Origin: Clostridiales bacterium UBA4959
GTDB lineage: Bacteria; Bacillota; Clostridia; Oscillospirales; CAG-272
Direction: 5' to 3'
Assembly (NCBI GenBank): GCA_002397345.1
Contig: DHAH01000113.1
Span: 5,436-28,263 of the forward strand
Length of the DNA stretch: 22,828 nucleotides
Of this stretch, positions 20,939-22,828 are shown piece after piece. The translations under genes were made by a program, and so were the position numbers. Each line of letters opens with the position of its first letter. Within the stretch, counting starts at the first letter, position 1. The notes under the pieces were generated by a model that saw only the letters and a list, made by a program, of their open reading frames with translations, did no database searches and had not been told where the DNA came from.

Positions 20939-22756
20939 ATGTGCAGATTTAAACAGATCTCTCTTTTAATCACGCTCGCAATGGCGGCGATTTTAACCTC
21001 ATCATGTAAATTGCGCGTAGAGGAACCGCCCGCATCATCCGATACTGTCACGGCACAAGCGATCTTCTCGGATACCGTTGCGGGCGAAGCGGAGACTACA
21101 GCGCAGCCTTTGACACAGCAATTTAATAAACATGTTAAGTATACGGCTGACATTAATGAATTGGCAGAAAAACATACATCTAAATATACATTTAAAGAGC
21201 AGCCAAATAATCTGCCCGGATCAATCACAGAGCTCGAAACCGCCATAAAGGCGCACCCGCAGCCGTGGGTGTTTTTACTGATGGACAGTGCCGCCCCTCT
21301 CGGAACTGCCTATCCGGGCACGAATTGCTACACGCTCACAGGTCAAAGCGTATCCGACAGATTTTTACTCGCCGCCGCGCATTTTACATACGATTTTATC
21401 ACTGCCGCAGGTATAAAAATTCTTCCGGAGGATGACGGCGATTATCTTATCTCGCTTTACGATATTTATTATTTATTAAAGCATTTTTACAGCAATACGC
21501 CCAATGTTTATTATATTTATTACGGTGATGTTGATAATTACGGAAAAAACGTCCAAACAAATACGGTACGCCTTCCGGCGAGAGCCGTCAGGAACGGCGG
21601 GGCGTATTATACAGGCATTTATTCGCACGGTGAAGGCAGCGAGGGCATGTGGCGGCGCGACGGCGAAGATAAGGTGTATGCGCGAGTGAACTACCGCGAC
21701 GAAAATTTTATAGAAACATGGAAATTTAGATTTACAACCTTCCGCGAATATGAACTCGTACCTTATGTCGTCGGCGACTACATTTTTTTCGGATATAACA
21801 ATCTGAACGATTGGGGTCACTGCCGAAGCTCACGGTTTAATTTCCAGCCGGTGAGCATTGAGGGTACCATTACAGATCTAAACGACTGGGAGTGGCATTT
21901 CGGGCTTATCAAAGATGATTATCGTTATCAATTTATCAAAGCTTTCCTTGAGGGCAATACGCATCGACTTGAAGTTTCCGCAGGAGCACAATACGGCGTG
22001 TATGAAAGTTATAAAGGGATGAAAATAGGCGACTATAAAATAACTCTTACACACGATCACCCGCTTGAAACAGGAAAGAAAAACAGTTTCAGTTATAACG
22101 GCTACATATCCTTCGAATTTGATGTAATTTCAAGTAACAATAAAGTTCTCGCGCCCGGGCGGCATAATGTTTTCATTGAAAACGGACTGTGTATTACTAT
22201 GCTCGATATTGAGGAAGCGAGAGCGGAATATATAAATAGAGTAAAAAATATCCCGGCGACCCCTGCCTGCGATTATATTTACACGCTGCGCGGAGCATTG
22301 ATTGACGAAAAAGGAATGCTTACATATCAGTGGTTTGACGAAAAAACGCCCTTCGATATCGAATACATCTTGTTACAGCTCAACCAGATTTACTTGCGCC
22401 ATAACGACGGTAACTACAACACAGATGGCTTTTCCGCGGATGAAATAAAGGCATATGCAAAAAAGTATTTTAACACAAGCGATTTTGTCATAGAAGAAGA
22501 AAAAGCTTCAAAAGATAAAAACGGCAACTACCAAATAATCGGTCGCGGGTCGTCCTTTCCGTCAACAACCATCCTCTCCGAGGAAGAGCGCGACTGTCAC
22601 ACCGTTGTGACAGTGCAATACTGGGCTGATTCCTCACGCACAGTAGAGAGTCGCCGCGTTGATTATCACCTCGAATGGATGGGTGAAGATTTCAGACCGC
22701 TTAAGTCGGTGGTGATTAATGATACGGGATTTTCAACGTCATATATCGGAACATAA
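20939..22756 (+). CDS. Large lipoprotein of unknown function
   Basis: The 605-residue product is a surface lipoprotein: basic start, hydrophobic core and lipobox LTSSC with Cys23, followed by a Ser/Thr/Pro/Ala-rich linker to about residue 60. I recognise no enzymatic domain. The remainder is rich in Tyr, Trp, Asp and beta-strand patterns (for example YNTDGFSADEIKAYAKKYFN near 500, and a C-terminal TVVTVQYWADSSRTVESRRV), suggesting a globular or beta-rich binding protein. GGAGGAG precedes ATG 20939 by about eleven bases, and a strong promoter is present. The gene is more AT-rich in base use than the housekeeping genes of the window. It is bracketed by two near-identical family C repeats, so the segment may have been acquired or duplicated as a unit. 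It seems monocistronic. Confidence 0.75.
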   Translation: MCRFKQISLLITLAMAAILTSSCKLRVEEPPASSDTVTAQAIFSDTVAGEAETTAQPLTQQFNKHVKYTADINELAEKHTSKYTFKEQPNNLPGSITELETAIKAHPQPWVFLLMDSAAPLGTAYPGTNCYTLTGQSVSDRFLLAAAHFTYDFITAAGIKILPEDDGDYLISLYDIYYLLKHFYSNTPNVYYIYYGDVDNYGKNVQTNTVRLPARAVRNGGAYYTGIYSHGEGSEGMWRRDGEDKVYARVNYRDENFIETWKFRFTTFREYELVPYVVGDYIFFGYNNLNDWGHCRSSRFNFQPVSIEGTITDLNDWEWHFGLIKDDYRYQFIKAFLEGNTHRLEVSAGAQYGVYESYKGMKIGDYKITLTHDHPLETGKKNSFSYNGYISFEFDVISSNNKVLAPGRHNVFIENGLCITMLDIEEARAEYINRVKNIPATPACDYIYTLRGALIDEKGMLTYQWFDEKTPFDIEYILLQLNQIYLRHNDGNYNTDGFSADEIKAYAKKYFNTSDFVIEEEKASKDKNGNYQIIGRGSSFPSTTILSEEERDCHTVVTVQYWADSSRTVESRRVDYHLEWMGEDFRPLKSVVINDTGFSTSYIGT

Positions 22757-22778
22757 GTGAATAAATAACCCTGACGCG

Positions 22779-22828
22779 CCGCTTTTGCGGCGATGATCCG
22801 CCTTCGATAGGCTTGTTCCCGATATTTT
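22779..22828 (+). repeat. Family C 50-bp 3'-end repeat (copy C2, at window edge)
   Basis: It lies 22 bases after the lipoprotein stop and runs to the end of the window, so its right border is not seen. CGCCGC (22777-22782) and GCGGCG (22787-22792) form a perfect stem over TTTT. Compared with C1 there are three differences; the outer pair is G-C here and A-T in C1, as expected if the stem is maintained. Confidence 0.85.

Noticed and set aside
1..22828. A defence, biosynthetic or phage cassette
   Set aside because: No nuclease-toxin, recombinase, structural phage or biosynthetic core gene is recognisable; the genes are mostly housekeeping plus transport.

Overview
The window looks like chromosomal DNA from a moderately GC-rich anaerobic Firmicute of class Clostridia, probably an uncultured member of the Oscillospirales/Ruminococcaceae-type lineages. 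The evidence is gene content: HPr with both His15 and Ser46, a PASTA Ser/Thr kinase paired with a PP2C phosphatase next to rlmN as in Bacillus, paired DUF4330-like proteins, and Gram-positive lipoprotein signals. AGGAGG-type ribosome sites and AT-rich consensus promoters between GC-rich genes agree with this. Genus-level placement is inference. I see no phage, transposase, CRISPR array, tRNA or rRNA.

Layout. (1) 1-5502, plus strand: end of rimM, trmD, murJ, an O-antigen-ligase/polymerase-like membrane protein and two DUF4330-like anchored proteins, a run linking translation and tRNA modification to cell-envelope export. (2) 5547-7952, plus: an HPr gene with its own promoter and terminator, a bidirectional terminator, then uvrC. 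(3) 8147-13131, minus: a class II aldolase on its own promoter, and an upstream unit running GH2 glycosidase, homocysteine methyltransferase, IMPACT-family protein. (4) 13132-13344: a divergent promoter region with a palindromic putative operator. (5) 13345-15692, plus: a polar amino-acid ABC transporter (binding protein, permease, ATPase). (6) 15693-16217: a gene-free block of repeats. (7) 16218-20082, minus: rlmN, prpC, prkC from one promoter. (8) 20381-22756, plus: a small Cys/Asp-rich membrane protein and an unrecognised 605-residue lipoprotein.

Most notable are two things. First, the ABC-transporter binding protein (13345-14160) appears circularly permuted: the segment normally C-terminal in this family comes first and the normal N-terminal segment last, yet it has a strong promoter, ribosome site and lipoprotein signal. 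Second, the window is rich in short, GC-rich, self-complementary repeats that sit at or within about 25 bases of stop codons. Three families can be separated by eye. Family A begins with GTAGGG and lies inside operons after murJ, the GH2 gene and rlmN; it supplies the actual stop codon of murJ and rlmN. Family B has a conserved frame around a variable hairpin and lies at operon ends after the aldolase, the IMPACT gene and the ABC ATPase, always in the same orientation to the gene. Family C is a 50-bp unit, 47/50 identical between two copies, after the two plus-strand genes at the right end. Related or different hairpin repeats fill 15782-16178. These may be mobile REP/MITE-like elements, 3'-end RNA structures, or both.
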